DNA of 64,000 nucleotides from CAYMND01 sp964465065 (lineage in GTDB: Bacteria; Acidobacteriota; Aminicenantia; UBA2199): positions 37,252 to 101,251 of the forward strand of contig CAYXHZ010000005.1 of the NCBI GenBank assembly GCA_964465065.1. Direction: 5' to 3'. Under the pieces are notes generated by a model, which saw only the letters and a list, made by a program, of their open reading frames with translations, did no database searches and had not been told where the DNA came from. The position numbers and the translations under genes are program-made. Positions 44,530 to 52,710 of this stretch are shown piece after piece (position 1 is the stretch's first letter; each line of letters starts with the position of its first letter).

Positions 44530-45545
44530 AAAAATGCACCGTGATCTTATGGTTTGCGGTTTTCGGCATCGGCATTTTGCCCGGTTTCGGGCGCGTCTTG
44601 CAAGCGGCGGATGAATCGCCGAGCCTGTTGACCCTGTCGGCCGGATACGGAATTCCCTTCGGCCATATCGGGTTGAACGTCGAAGTCAATCCGCTTCTGC
44701 CGGAGAACTTGCATCATTTCAACAACTATCTCAGTTTCGATCTGGGCATCGGTGTCAAGCGCCAGGGTTTGCTGCTCAGCATGGGCGGCAATGTCTACCC
44801 CCTGGGCCGTGCGGGGCGATTCGTGCCGCGTTTTTCCTTTCATTACGCCAAAGTCGACCGCATCCTGGATGAGTGGTCCGGGCTCGATGAGGAGTACGAC
44901 ACCATCGAAGCCTTATGCCTGGGCGGCGGTTTGAGCGTCCGACTCGGCGACCGGCTGGCTGTGCGTGCCGACCTGTTCTACCTGTTCCACATCTACGATG
45001 ATGTCGATGCCGAGGAAATCGGCGGCCGTTTCAAACTGGCCGTCGGCCTTCAATACAATTTTTCCACCGCTGCGGCCAGTCGACCCGACTCCGGACTGAG
45101 CGAACACGATCCGGCCTTTTTACAGGTCGGTCTTGGACTGGGGATTCCGTACGGCGGTATCGGCGTCAATCTGGAATTTTCTCCTCACCTGCCTGGAAGC
45201 GTCGGTCAGAGTCTGCACCGTTACGGCAGCCTCCTGATCGGCAGCGGTTTCACCGGCGCAGGCAGCGCCTATTCCATCGGTTTGCGCATATACCCGTTCG
45301 GCAAGGACAGGCGCTACCGACCCCGCATCGGCTTCCATTACGGCACAGTTGCCGTGCTCGAATGGTGGGGCGGCGATTCCAGCAACCTGGAAGGGGCAGC
45401 CCTGTCGGCCGGATTGCTCTGGAAAATCAGCCAGTGTTGGGCGATCGACGCCGACCTTCTCTACATCGCCAAGGTGTCGGGCTGGGATCAGGATGACCTC
45501 GACTCGCTGCTCAAAATGTCGGTCGGTATCCGGCTTTTGTTGTAA
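44526..45545 (+). CDS. outer-membrane beta-barrel-like protein with internal duplication
   Basis: The 339-residue protein has a signal peptide (MKKCTVILWFAVFGIGILPGFG) and two similar halves. LSAGYGIPFGHIGLNVEVNP (near 36-56) and VGLGLGIPYGGIGVNLEFSP (near 200-220) align, as do the later strands VYPLGRAGRFVPRFSFHYA and IYPFGKDRRYRPRIGFHYG. Alternating hydrophobic residues and C-terminal GIRLLL fit a porin-like barrel or two small barrels. Function is unknown. It lies in a run of four envelope genes. Confidence 0.65.
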   Translation: MKKCTVILWFAVFGIGILPGFGRVLQAADESPSLLTLSAGYGIPFGHIGLNVEVNPLLPENLHHFNNYLSFDLGIGVKRQGLLLSMGGNVYPLGRAGRFVPRFSFHYAKVDRILDEWSGLDEEYDTIEALCLGGGLSVRLGDRLAVRADLFYLFHIYDDVDAEEIGGRFKLAVGLQYNFSTAAASRPDSGLSEHDPAFLQVGLGLGIPYGGIGVNLEFSPHLPGSVGQSLHRYGSLLIGSGFTGAGSAYSIGLRIYPFGKDRRYRPRIGFHYGTVAVLEWWGGDSSNLEGAALSAGLLWKISQCWAIDADLLYIAKVSGWDQDDLDSLLKMSVGIRLLL

Positions 45546-45556
45546 AGGAGCTTGAA

Positions 45557-46720
45557 ATGACCATGCGTAAAATGTTGGGATTGGCCTTGATCGTTGTCTA
45601 TACCGCCCCGTTTCTGCTCTTGGCGATCGGTTCCCGGGAAAGTGCAATGCCATGGCTTATGGCGGGCATATTTCTTGTTCTGCCGGTTTTTTCCTGCCGT
45701 TACGCGGTAGGGCAGTTGCAGAGGCAGAGTTACATCAGCTGGTTCTTTCTCGGAATGCTGCCCCATGTACCGTTTCTGCTGTTGCTGGAGAAGCCGGTTG
45801 CGCCAAAGGTGTTTCGCACGGACATGAAAATCGCCGGTCAGGAGCCCTCCAGCCATGGCCTGGGTGAATTGACCGCCTTTTACACGGTGGCAGCTCATAG
45901 TCATCTGGCCTGGAAGATCGCCTCGGTCTTTCTGGCGTTTCTGCTGTCTCCGATTCTGGTGCTGCCCTTCCTGAGTCCGGGCAAGCCTGCCAGTCCGGCG
46001 GCCACCCTGATGCCTTTCGTCTTGATACTGGTACTGGCGCTTCTGTTCGTCTGGTTGGTCAACCGCCAGGAGAAGAAAACCGGTCGACGCTGGGTGGCGC
46101 TCTTCAGCGAAGGTCTGGTCTGTGCCTGGCCGGACGAGCAGATCCGTCAGGTCCGCTGGAGCGATGTCCAGGAGGTCTGGCAGGAGTTCCGGGATCAGTA
46201 TGTCAACGGCATCCGTACCGTCCATCACCGTCGCTGCCGTCTGCAGGCCGCACAGCTGAAATCCGGCCTGGAGTTCACCGAAAGGCTGCAGGGCGTGGAA
46301 GAGTTGACCGCCCGGATCCATGAACGGGTCAGTCCGTTCCAAATCCAGCGGATGGGCGACGCCCTGGCCGCCGGGCAGACCGTGACTTTTGGGAAAAAAT
46401 TGTCTGTGTCCGAACAGGGGATTGCGCTCAAACGGGACCTGCTGCCCTGGTCGGAACTGGCCGGAGTCTACCTGAACAGCGGCTTTGTGGTCATCGCCCG
46501 CCATGCCCGCTCGGGCGCCGAGGCCCGGGTCAGGAAAACGACCCAGGGTTTGTCGGCCTTCGCCACCCGTATCGTCGGCACGGCCCAGCCGTACGCGCCG
46601 GGCGGAGACGCCGTCATCTGGAAAAAGACACCTGTCGATCAGACCGCCAACCCGGTCGCCCTGACGATTCTGGTCGGCGGCATCCTGAAGGAACTTTCCC
46701 CTCAGGCGCTGGCCGAATGA
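45557..46720 (+). CDS. membrane protein, DUF6585-like
   Basis: The 387-residue protein has AAGGAG before ATG 45557. Four hydrophobic stretches (about 5-25, 30-47, 58-75, 115-160) are followed by a soluble C-terminal domain (about 170-385) with PH-like repeats. Its RWVALFSEGLVCAWPDEQIRQVRWSDVQEVWQ and LSVSEQGIALKRDLLPWSELAGVYL are typical of DUF6585. The domain is of unknown function. Genes on both sides encode exported proteins, so this one may be an inner-membrane partner. Confidence 0.65.
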   Translation: MTMRKMLGLALIVVYTAPFLLLAIGSRESAMPWLMAGIFLVLPVFSCRYAVGQLQRQSYISWFFLGMLPHVPFLLLLEKPVAPKVFRTDMKIAGQEPSSHGLGELTAFYTVAAHSHLAWKIASVFLAFLLSPILVLPFLSPGKPASPAATLMPFVLILVLALLFVWLVNRQEKKTGRRWVALFSEGLVCAWPDEQIRQVRWSDVQEVWQEFRDQYVNGIRTVHHRRCRLQAAQLKSGLEFTERLQGVEELTARIHERVSPFQIQRMGDALAAGQTVTFGKKLSVSEQGIALKRDLLPWSELAGVYLNSGFVVIARHARSGAEARVRKTTQGLSAFATRIVGTAQPYAPGGDAVIWKKTPVDQTANPVALTILVGGILKELSPQALAE

Positions 46721-46735
46721 GTCGAGGAGGAAAAC

Positions 46736-47191
46736 ATGAAACCATTTCACCTTGTCTTGTCCTGCGCCTGGTTCGTTCTTTGGGCAATGTCTTGGGGCTG
46801 CGGCAAGCAAGCCGCGCCGGTGCTGAGCGAAACGGAGTACAAAGCCGCCTGCGTGCCGCTGAACATCGCCGAACTGACCCGGGACGCGGCCCGTTTCAAA
46901 GGTCGAAAAGTCTGCTGTAGCGGACAGATCCTGGTGATGGATTTTCCCAAGGAAAGCGCACGGGGGAAAACCCCGTACGGCATCATTCTCTCGGTCCCGG
47001 ATGAGGGCAAGACTCTGGAAAGCGGAGTTCTTCCGTTGTATATTTCTTTCGATGGACGAACCGACAGTTTCATCTACGACCAGGTGACCATCTACGGCGA
47101 GGTGTACGGGGATTTCGTCTATCAGTCGGCCGCGATTCGAGAAAAAAAACTGCCGCGGATCGATGTCAGATACCTGGTCAAGTCGAAATAG
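46736..47191 (+). CDS. probable lipoprotein of unknown function
   Basis: The 151-residue protein has GAGGAGG before ATG 46736 and a signal sequence ending MSWGC, with cysteine 22 as the likely lipid-attachment site; the -3 residue is serine, not the usual leucine or alanine. The mature part has three more cysteines (ACVP, KVCCSG) and an OB-like strand pattern (RKVCCSGQILVMDFP ... VTIYGEVYGDFVYQ). No family recognised. It ends the four-gene run. Confidence 0.6.
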   Translation: MKPFHLVLSCAWFVLWAMSWGCGKQAAPVLSETEYKAACVPLNIAELTRDAARFKGRKVCCSGQILVMDFPKESARGKTPYGIILSVPDEGKTLESGVLPLYISFDGRTDSFIYDQVTIYGEVYGDFVYQSAAIREKKLPRIDVRYLVKSK

Positions 47192-47271
47192 TTTTTTCCA
47201 GGTTGCTGAGGCGTCATGGCGGCCGTCCCCGGTATCTTGCGGGGCATGGTCCGGAAAAACGGCGCCTCTTA

Positions 47272-47300
47272 TTGACAGAGAACTCGTTTTGCGGTATTTT
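47272..47300 (+). promoter_or_regulatory. strong promoter for tRNA-Ala
   Basis: TTGACA (47272-47277) and TATTTT (47295-47300) have a 17-base spacer and lie 23 bases before the tRNA, placing its start site about 15-16 bases upstream of the mature 5' end. The 47192-47323 gap holds nothing else that I can see. Confidence 0.6.
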
Positions 47301-47323
47301 CTAGTCGTCAATCGAACGGGAAC

Positions 47324-47396
47324 GGGGACGTAGCTCAGTTGGGAGAGCGTGGCGTTCGCAATGCCAAGGCCGTGGGTTCGAGCCCCATCGTCTCCA
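47324..47396 (+). tRNA. tRNA-Ala (anticodon CGC)
   Basis: The 73-base sequence folds as a normal cloverleaf. The acceptor stem GGGGACG pairs with CGTCTCC, with a G-U pair at position 3-70, the classic alanine identity element, and A73 follows. D-arm GCTC/GAGC, anticodon stem with loop TTCGCAA, and T-arm GTGGG-TTCGAGC-CCCAT are clear. The anticodon is CGC (47357-47359), reading GCG codons. CCA is not encoded and must be added afterwards. Confidence 0.95.
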
Positions 47397-47455
47397 CTTT
47401 TCCTTCGAAACGCCGGGGGCGATGCAGCAAAATCCAGCAAATCGACGGTAAACTC

Positions 47456-47484
47456 TTGACGTAAATCTCCATAAAAGGGAAAAT
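47456..47484 (+). promoter_or_regulatory. possible promoter for the PLP enzyme gene
   Basis: TTGACG (47456-47461) and GAAAAT (47479-47484) are 17 bases apart and end 27 bases before ATG 47512. The -10 is only a fair match. Confidence 0.35.
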
Positions 47485-47511
47485 TACAGTTTAACAAACT
47501 GGAGACTACAG

Positions 47512-48984
47512 ATGATACCGATTATCGACCGTGTACTCGACTCAAAGACTTTGGACAAAACCATCGCTCATTTCCGGGAACGGGGCATCATCCTGCCGAC
47601 TTTCGCCCAGCAGCGTGACCCGAACCTGATACCCGATACAATCAAGGACAAGCTCAAAGGCATCGGCTTGTGGGACCTGCATCCGCTCAACCTGTTCCGC
47701 ATCACCTGGAAGAACGAACCCAAAAAGACGGGCGGTCTGTTCGGACCCGTCAACTACCTCGAACTGCCGTCGCAGCTGACCGGTGTTGCGGCGCGTATCG
47801 TGCTGCTCATCGGCAAATGGTTTCCCACCGGCGCCCACAAGGTCGGCGCCGCCTACGGCTGCCTGGTGCCGCGCCTGGTCAGCGGTCAGTTCGATCCCAC
47901 CTATCACAAGGCTGTCTGGCCGTCCACTGGAAACTATTGCCGCGGCGGCGCCTTCGACTCCTACCTCATGGGCTGTACGGCGGTGGCCATCCTGCCCGAG
48001 ATGATGAGCCGCGAACGCTTCGATTGGCTCAAGGGCGTCGGCGCCGAAGTGATCGCCACTCCGGGTTGCGAGTCCAACGTCAAGGAAATTTACGACAAGT
48101 GCTGGGAAATCCGCAAAACCCGGCCGGATTGCGTCATTTTTAACCAGTTCGACGAGTTCGGAAACTCCTGCTGGCATTATCACAACACCGGCGCCGCCAT
48201 CGAGGAACTGTTTCAGCGCATCGCCGGCTCCGATTCGACCCTGGCCGCTTACGTATCGTCGACCGGCTCTGCAGGCACCATCGCCGCCGGCGACTACCTG
48301 CGTACGAAATTTCCGTTCCTGAAAGTAGTGGCCGCCGAAGCGCGTCAGTGTCCGACCCTGCTGCAGAACGGTTTTGGCGGACACCGTATCGAGGGCATCG
48401 GCGACAAGCACGTTCCCTGGGTTCACAACGTCCGCAACACCGATGCCGTCGCAGCCATCGACGATGAGGACTGCATGCGCATTTTCCGCCTGTTCAACGA
48501 ACCGGCCGGTCTGGCGCGTCTGGCGGCTGCGGGTTTGAGCGAAGAGCTGATCGGACAATTGAATCTTCTGGGTATTTCGGGCATCGCCAACGTGCTGTCG
48601 GCCATCAAGGCCGCCAGGCACTTCGAGATGAGCTCGGACGACATCATCATCACTCTGGCTACGGATTCGGCCGACCTGTACGGTTCGCGCCTGCAGGAAT
48701 TGACGGCTGAACGAGGCGGATACAGCGATATTATGGCTGGTTGCGACCTGGAACGCTGCCTTTGGGGTCAGGGTCAGGATTTCTTCAAGGAGTTGAGTTA
48801 TACCGACCGCAAGGCCATCCACAACCTGAAATACTTCACCTGGGTCGAACAGCAGGGCAAGGAGATCGAGGATCTCAATCAACTCTGGCAGGATCGGAGA
48901 TTGTGGTCCAAGCTGTTCGGGCAGGTGGCGCGCTGGGATGAAATGATCGACTCCTTCAACGAAAGGACCGGGCTCAGCAAATAG
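47512..48984 (+). CDS. fold-type II PLP-dependent enzyme (cysteine synthase/ammonia-lyase-like)
   Basis: The 490-residue protein has the PLP lysine in GAHKVGAAY (K110), a glycine-rich phosphate loop (SSTGSAGTIAAG) and the overall layout of the tryptophan synthase beta/cysteine synthase superfamily. It is longer than those enzymes, and its exact reaction cannot be told. It lies 10 bases ahead of a dihydropyrimidinase gene. In the ygeW-X-Y/hyuA loci of enterobacteria a fold-type II ammonia-lyase likewise sits with a hydantoinase, so an amino acid derived from ring opening is a possible substrate (inference). Confidence 0.78.
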   Translation: MIPIIDRVLDSKTLDKTIAHFRERGIILPTFAQQRDPNLIPDTIKDKLKGIGLWDLHPLNLFRITWKNEPKKTGGLFGPVNYLELPSQLTGVAARIVLLIGKWFPTGAHKVGAAYGCLVPRLVSGQFDPTYHKAVWPSTGNYCRGGAFDSYLMGCTAVAILPEMMSRERFDWLKGVGAEVIATPGCESNVKEIYDKCWEIRKTRPDCVIFNQFDEFGNSCWHYHNTGAAIEELFQRIAGSDSTLAAYVSSTGSAGTIAAGDYLRTKFPFLKVVAAEARQCPTLLQNGFGGHRIEGIGDKHVPWVHNVRNTDAVAAIDDEDCMRIFRLFNEPAGLARLAAAGLSEELIGQLNLLGISGIANVLSAIKAARHFEMSSDDIIITLATDSADLYGSRLQELTAERGGYSDIMAGCDLERCLWGQGQDFFKELSYTDRKAIHNLKYFTWVEQQGKEIEDLNQLWQDRRLWSKLFGQVARWDEMIDSFNERTGLSK

Positions 48985-48994
48985 ACTTGCCGAC

Positions 48995-50383
48995 ATGTCC
49001 AGGACACTGATTCGTTCCGGCTTGATTGTCAGCGACGGGCGCAGTTTTTTCGGCGATATCCTGATCGTCGACGAGAAAATCATGGCCATCGCTCCGGAAC
49101 TCGATGCCGGACATGACTGCGATCGGGTCATCGACGCGTCGGGCTGCCAGGTCTTTCCCGGCGGTGTGGATGCCCACGTCCACCTCGAACTTCAAGCCGC
49201 CAGCGGGACCAGTTGCGATGATTTCGCCAGCGGCAGCCGGGCGGCCCTGGCCGGCGGTACGACCACCATTATGGATTTCGTCACACCCGGCCGCGCTGAA
49301 TCCCTCTCAGAGGCGCTGCAGGCGCGCAAGGCGGCCGCACAGAAATCCCTGTGCGATTACGGTCTGCACATGAGCGTCACCTCCTGGCGCGACACGATTT
49401 CGGCCGAGCTGGAATTCTGCCGTGACCAGGGCGTTTTTTCAGTCAAGACTTACCTGGCTTACAAAGAGACCGTCGGCCTGGACGACGACGAGTTTCTGGC
49501 CGTCCTGGACGCCGCTCGCCGCCTGAACCTGCTGGTCATGGTGCATGCCGAGGCCGGCGATATGGTTGCCTACCTGCAGAAACAGCTGCTGGCGCAGGGC
49601 CGGAAAGCGGCGCGCTATCACCCGCTTTCCCGTCCGGCCGATGTGGAAGGCGATGCCGTGCGCAGGGCTCTTTTGATGGCCAGACTGGCCGGTGTGCCCC
49701 TGTACATTGTCCATGTTTCCAGTCGTCAGGGCGTCCAGGCCATCGCCGAGGCACGTCAGCAGGGACAGACGGCGATCGGGGAAAGCTGCCCGCAGTACCT
49801 GCTGCTCGACGAAAGCCGTTACCAAGGGGAGGATGCCGCCGACTTCGTTCTCAGCCCGCCGCTGCGGGATCCGGAGCATCAGGAGGCGTTGTGGCAGGCT
49901 CTGGTGCAGGGTGTCATCCAGACGGTGGCCACCGATCACTGCCCGTTCACCAGGGCCGACAAGGCGAAGCACTCGACCAGCGATTTCAGCCGCATTCCCA
50001 ACGGCGGCGACGGTATCGAATACCGTTTGCCGCTGCTGTACACCTACGGGGTCGGGAGCGGGAAAATACCCTTGACCCGCTTCGTCGATCTGGTATCCAC
50101 CCGGCCGGCCAAGATATTCGGTCTGTACCCGCGCAAGGGGACCATCCGGGCCGGCAGCGACGCCGACCTGGTGATCTGGGATCCCGGGATACGCCGGGTG
50201 ATTTCGGCGCAGCGGCAGTGGCAGCGATGCGATCATACCGTGTTCGAGGGGCTGGAGACGCATGGCGGCCCCCGGTTTGTTTTCAGCCGGGGTGAACCTG
50301 TCTTCTCCGAAGGGAAAATTTTGTGTCAGGCGGGTCGGGGTAAATTTCTGGCCCGGAATCGGGGCATCGATGAGCAAAAGTAA
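48995..50383 (+). CDS. hydA: dihydropyrimidinase/D-hydantoinase
   Basis: The 462-residue amidohydrolase opens dihydrouracil, dihydrothymine or hydantoin rings. Metal ligands are HVHLE (H61, H63), the carboxylated lysine in SVKTYLAYK (K151), HAEAGD and HVSS, and the late aspartate in TDHCPFT. It begins 10 bases after the PLP gene and overlaps deoB by 14 bases. It would serve the reductive pyrimidine breakdown path, but the partner dihydropyrimidine dehydrogenase and beta-ureidopropionase are not in the window. A related hydantoin substrate remains possible. Confidence 0.88.
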   Translation: MSRTLIRSGLIVSDGRSFFGDILIVDEKIMAIAPELDAGHDCDRVIDASGCQVFPGGVDAHVHLELQAASGTSCDDFASGSRAALAGGTTTIMDFVTPGRAESLSEALQARKAAAQKSLCDYGLHMSVTSWRDTISAELEFCRDQGVFSVKTYLAYKETVGLDDDEFLAVLDAARRLNLLVMVHAEAGDMVAYLQKQLLAQGRKAARYHPLSRPADVEGDAVRRALLMARLAGVPLYIVHVSSRQGVQAIAEARQQGQTAIGESCPQYLLLDESRYQGEDAADFVLSPPLRDPEHQEALWQALVQGVIQTVATDHCPFTRADKAKHSTSDFSRIPNGGDGIEYRLPLLYTYGVGSGKIPLTRFVDLVSTRPAKIFGLYPRKGTIRAGSDADLVIWDPGIRRVISAQRQWQRCDHTVFEGLETHGGPRFVFSRGEPVFSEGKILCQAGRGKFLARNRGIDEQK

Positions 50384-51554
50384 ATTCAATCGGGTTTTTC
50401 TGATTGTTCTGGATTCCGTCGGCGCCGGCTACCTGCCGGACGCCGCCGCGTACGGTGACGAAGGCGCCAATACCCTGGGTCACATCGCAGACAGCCTGGG
50501 CGGCTTGAAACTGCCCCACCTGGGCAAACTCGGTCTGGGCAACATCCTGCGTATCCGCGGAGTCTCGCCCGAACCGGCCCCCTTGGCCTGCTGGGGCTTG
50601 ATGGCCGAAAAATCCAAGGGCAAGGATACCATTGCCGGTCATTGGGAAATGATGGGCATCATCCTGCAGCAGCCGTTCGCTCTGTTTCCACAGGGCTTTC
50701 CCGCCGATCTGCTGGATGAATTCAAGAGCCGGACCGGCGTCGTCTCCGTGCTGGGCAACAAGACCGCCTCGGGCACGGAAATCATCGCCGAGCTCGGCGC
50801 CGAGCATATTTCCACCGCTTTCCCCATCGTCTACACCTCCGCCGACAGTGTCATGCAGATCGCCGCTCACGAAGAGGTCATCCCGCTGCCCGAGTTGTAC
50901 GAGATGTGCCAGCGGGCCCGGAAACTGTGCGATGAATGGCGGATCGGCCGCGTCATCGCCCGGCCGTTCGTCGGCGTCCCCGGCAGCTTCAACCGTACGA
51001 CCAACCGTCACGACTACCCCATGCTGCCGCCCGGGGACACGGTTCTGGACGTTCTGCACCGTAACGGTCTGGAAGTGACTGCCATCGGCAAGATCGAGAA
51101 TATATTCGCCGGCCAGGGCATCGACCGTTCCCGTCCCACCCGCAGCAATTCCGAAGGCATGGCTATGTTGCAGGAAGAACTGACGACGGCCCGTAACGGT
51201 TTGATCTTCGCCAACCTGGTCGATTTCGACATGCTGTACGGTCACCGCAACGATGTGGCCGGTTACGGGGCGGCGCTGGAGCTTTTCGATAAGGAATTGG
51301 GACAGCTGCTGCACGGACTCGGCTCCGGAGATTTGCTTTTGATAAGCGCCGATCACGGCTGCGACCCGACCTTTCCGGGGACCGATCATACCCGGGAGCA
51401 CGTACCCCTGCTGGCCTACAGCCCGTATCTGAAGGCGCGCCCGCTCGGTCTGCGTGACAGTTTCGCCGATATCGGCGTGACCATTCTGGATATTTTCGGT
51501 CTGGCCCACGAGTATACCGGGCGCAGTATCCTGGACGAAAGCGACGGCAGATGA
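50370..51554 (+). CDS. deoB: phosphopentomutase
   Basis: The 394-residue alkaline-phosphatase-superfamily enzyme converts (deoxy)ribose-1-phosphate into the 5-phosphate. Seen motifs are the N-terminal metal site VLDSVGAGYLPDA, the nucleophile loop KSKGKDTIAGHWEMMG, and the C-terminal ISADHGCDPTFPGTDHTREHVP. ATG 50370 lies within the end of hydA; the longer frame from 50262 does not match the family. It feeds pentose from the phosphorylases of this region into central metabolism. Confidence 0.95.
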   Translation: MSKSKFNRVFLIVLDSVGAGYLPDAAAYGDEGANTLGHIADSLGGLKLPHLGKLGLGNILRIRGVSPEPAPLACWGLMAEKSKGKDTIAGHWEMMGIILQQPFALFPQGFPADLLDEFKSRTGVVSVLGNKTASGTEIIAELGAEHISTAFPIVYTSADSVMQIAAHEEVIPLPELYEMCQRARKLCDEWRIGRVIARPFVGVPGSFNRTTNRHDYPMLPPGDTVLDVLHRNGLEVTAIGKIENIFAGQGIDRSRPTRSNSEGMAMLQEELTTARNGLIFANLVDFDMLYGHRNDVAGYGAALELFDKELGQLLHGLGSGDLLLISADHGCDPTFPGTDHTREHVPLLAYSPYLKARPLGLRDSFADIGVTILDIFGLAHEYTGRSILDESDGR

Positions 51555-51583
51555 AAACCTGTCGGTTGAGATGAGGAGGCCCT

Positions 51584-52405
51584 ATGGAACAGTATGAACG
51601 AATCATGGAAGCGGTCGCGTACATTCAGCGGCAATATCCGCTGACCCCGCAGGTGGGCGTGGTTCTGGGTTCTGGACTCGGCGAGTTCGCCGACTCCGTC
51701 GCCGTTTCGCGGGCTTTGGCCTATACCGACATTCCGCATTTCCAGAAAGTGAGCGTGGCCGGTCACGCCGGCCGCCTGGTTCTGGGCCGGATCGGATCGG
51801 TGAATGTCGCCGTCCTGCAGGGACGTTACCATTACTACGAAGGCCATGACATCGGCGATGTGGTTTTCCCGGTGCGGGTTTTGGCCGGCCTGGGGATCGG
51901 CAGTCTGCTGCTGACCAACGCGGCCGGTGGTATCGGCCGGACACTGCAGCCCGGTGATCTGATGATCATCTCCGATCACATCAACCTGATGGGTGTCAAT
52001 CCGCTGCGCGGTGCCAACGACGAACGCATCGGCGTGCGTTTTCCCGACATGAGCACGCTTTACGATCCAGATCTTCAGGATATCATCGCTGCCGCGCAAC
52101 AGGAGATCGGTCTGCCCGGTAGAAAGGGAGTCTATGCAGGACTGAGCGGTCCTTCATACGAAACTCCGGCCGAAATCCGCATGCTGGCGGCGCTCGGTGC
52201 CGACGCCGTGGGCATGTCCACCGTTCCGGAGGCCATCTGCGCCCGGCACATGGGCGTGCGCGTTTCCGGCATTTCCTGCATCACCAACCTGGCGGCCGGC
52301 ATCTCCAAACAGGCGCTGAGCCATCGTGAGGTGACCGAGACGGCCGAGCGCGTAAAGAAAGATTTCATGCGCCTGCTGAATCTGGTCATTCCCCGTCTGG
52401 GGTGA
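51584..52405 (+). CDS. punA: purine nucleoside phosphorylase (trimeric type)
   Basis: The 273-residue enzyme splits inosine, guanosine and their deoxy forms into base and pentose-1-phosphate. GVVLGSGLGEFAD, the phosphate-site stretch GHAGRLVLG..., QGRYHYYEGHD, LLTNAAGGI and AVGMSTVPEAI are all characteristic of the trimeric PNP family. GAGGAGG precedes ATG 51584, 29 bases after deoB. It produces the substrate for deoB. Confidence 0.93.
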   Translation: MEQYERIMEAVAYIQRQYPLTPQVGVVLGSGLGEFADSVAVSRALAYTDIPHFQKVSVAGHAGRLVLGRIGSVNVAVLQGRYHYYEGHDIGDVVFPVRVLAGLGIGSLLLTNAAGGIGRTLQPGDLMIISDHINLMGVNPLRGANDERIGVRFPDMSTLYDPDLQDIIAAAQQEIGLPGRKGVYAGLSGPSYETPAEIRMLAALGADAVGMSTVPEAICARHMGVRVSGISCITNLAAGISKQALSHREVTETAERVKKDFMRLLNLVIPRLG

Positions 52406-52516
52406 TTTCGATCTCGTCAACGAATCTGAATTGAACTGGCGCAGAATTGCCGCCGGTTCTCCTCGTCATCCTGGCCGCTCTTTACCTCACCCGCCTCTCT
52501 AATTATTAACGCTCGA

Positions 52517-52633
52517 AAGATAACGATCATCGAGCGCGACTGAGATTGGTGTGACAAGATATCGCGGTCATCGAGCGCAGTCGAGATTAGAACTGCAAGA
52601 TATCGCGGTCATCGAGCGCAGCCGAGATGACCG
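52517..52633. repeat. three tandem copies of a REP-like unit
   Basis: Imperfect units starting at 52517, 52556 and 52597 share the core ATCGAGCGC.G.C.GAGAT and have a 39-41 base period. The last copy contains an 8-base perfect inverted repeat, CGGTCATC (52606-52613) / GATGACCG (52626-52633). It lies in the 305-base gap between the purine phosphorylase and TonB receptor genes (52406-52710); the remainder of that gap holds only the terminator. Confidence 0.65.
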
Positions 52634-52664
52634 AAAAAAAAACCCCCCGGCCAAAGCCGGGGGG
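52634..52664 (-). terminator. intrinsic terminator of the TonB-receptor gene
   Basis: On the minus strand CCCCCCGGC-TTTG-GCCGGGGGG (stem 52643-52664, nine pairs) is followed by nine T. It lies 46 bases past the receptor stop and is a textbook Rho-independent terminator. Confidence 0.92.
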
Positions 52665-52710
52665 CTCTTTGCAAAATCCCGCCATCCCCAGTCGGGGACG
52701 CGTATTCTGT

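Noticed and set aside
52517..52633. CRISPR array
   Set aside because: Only three imperfect units without separate spacers and no cas genes; it is a REP-like tandem repeat.
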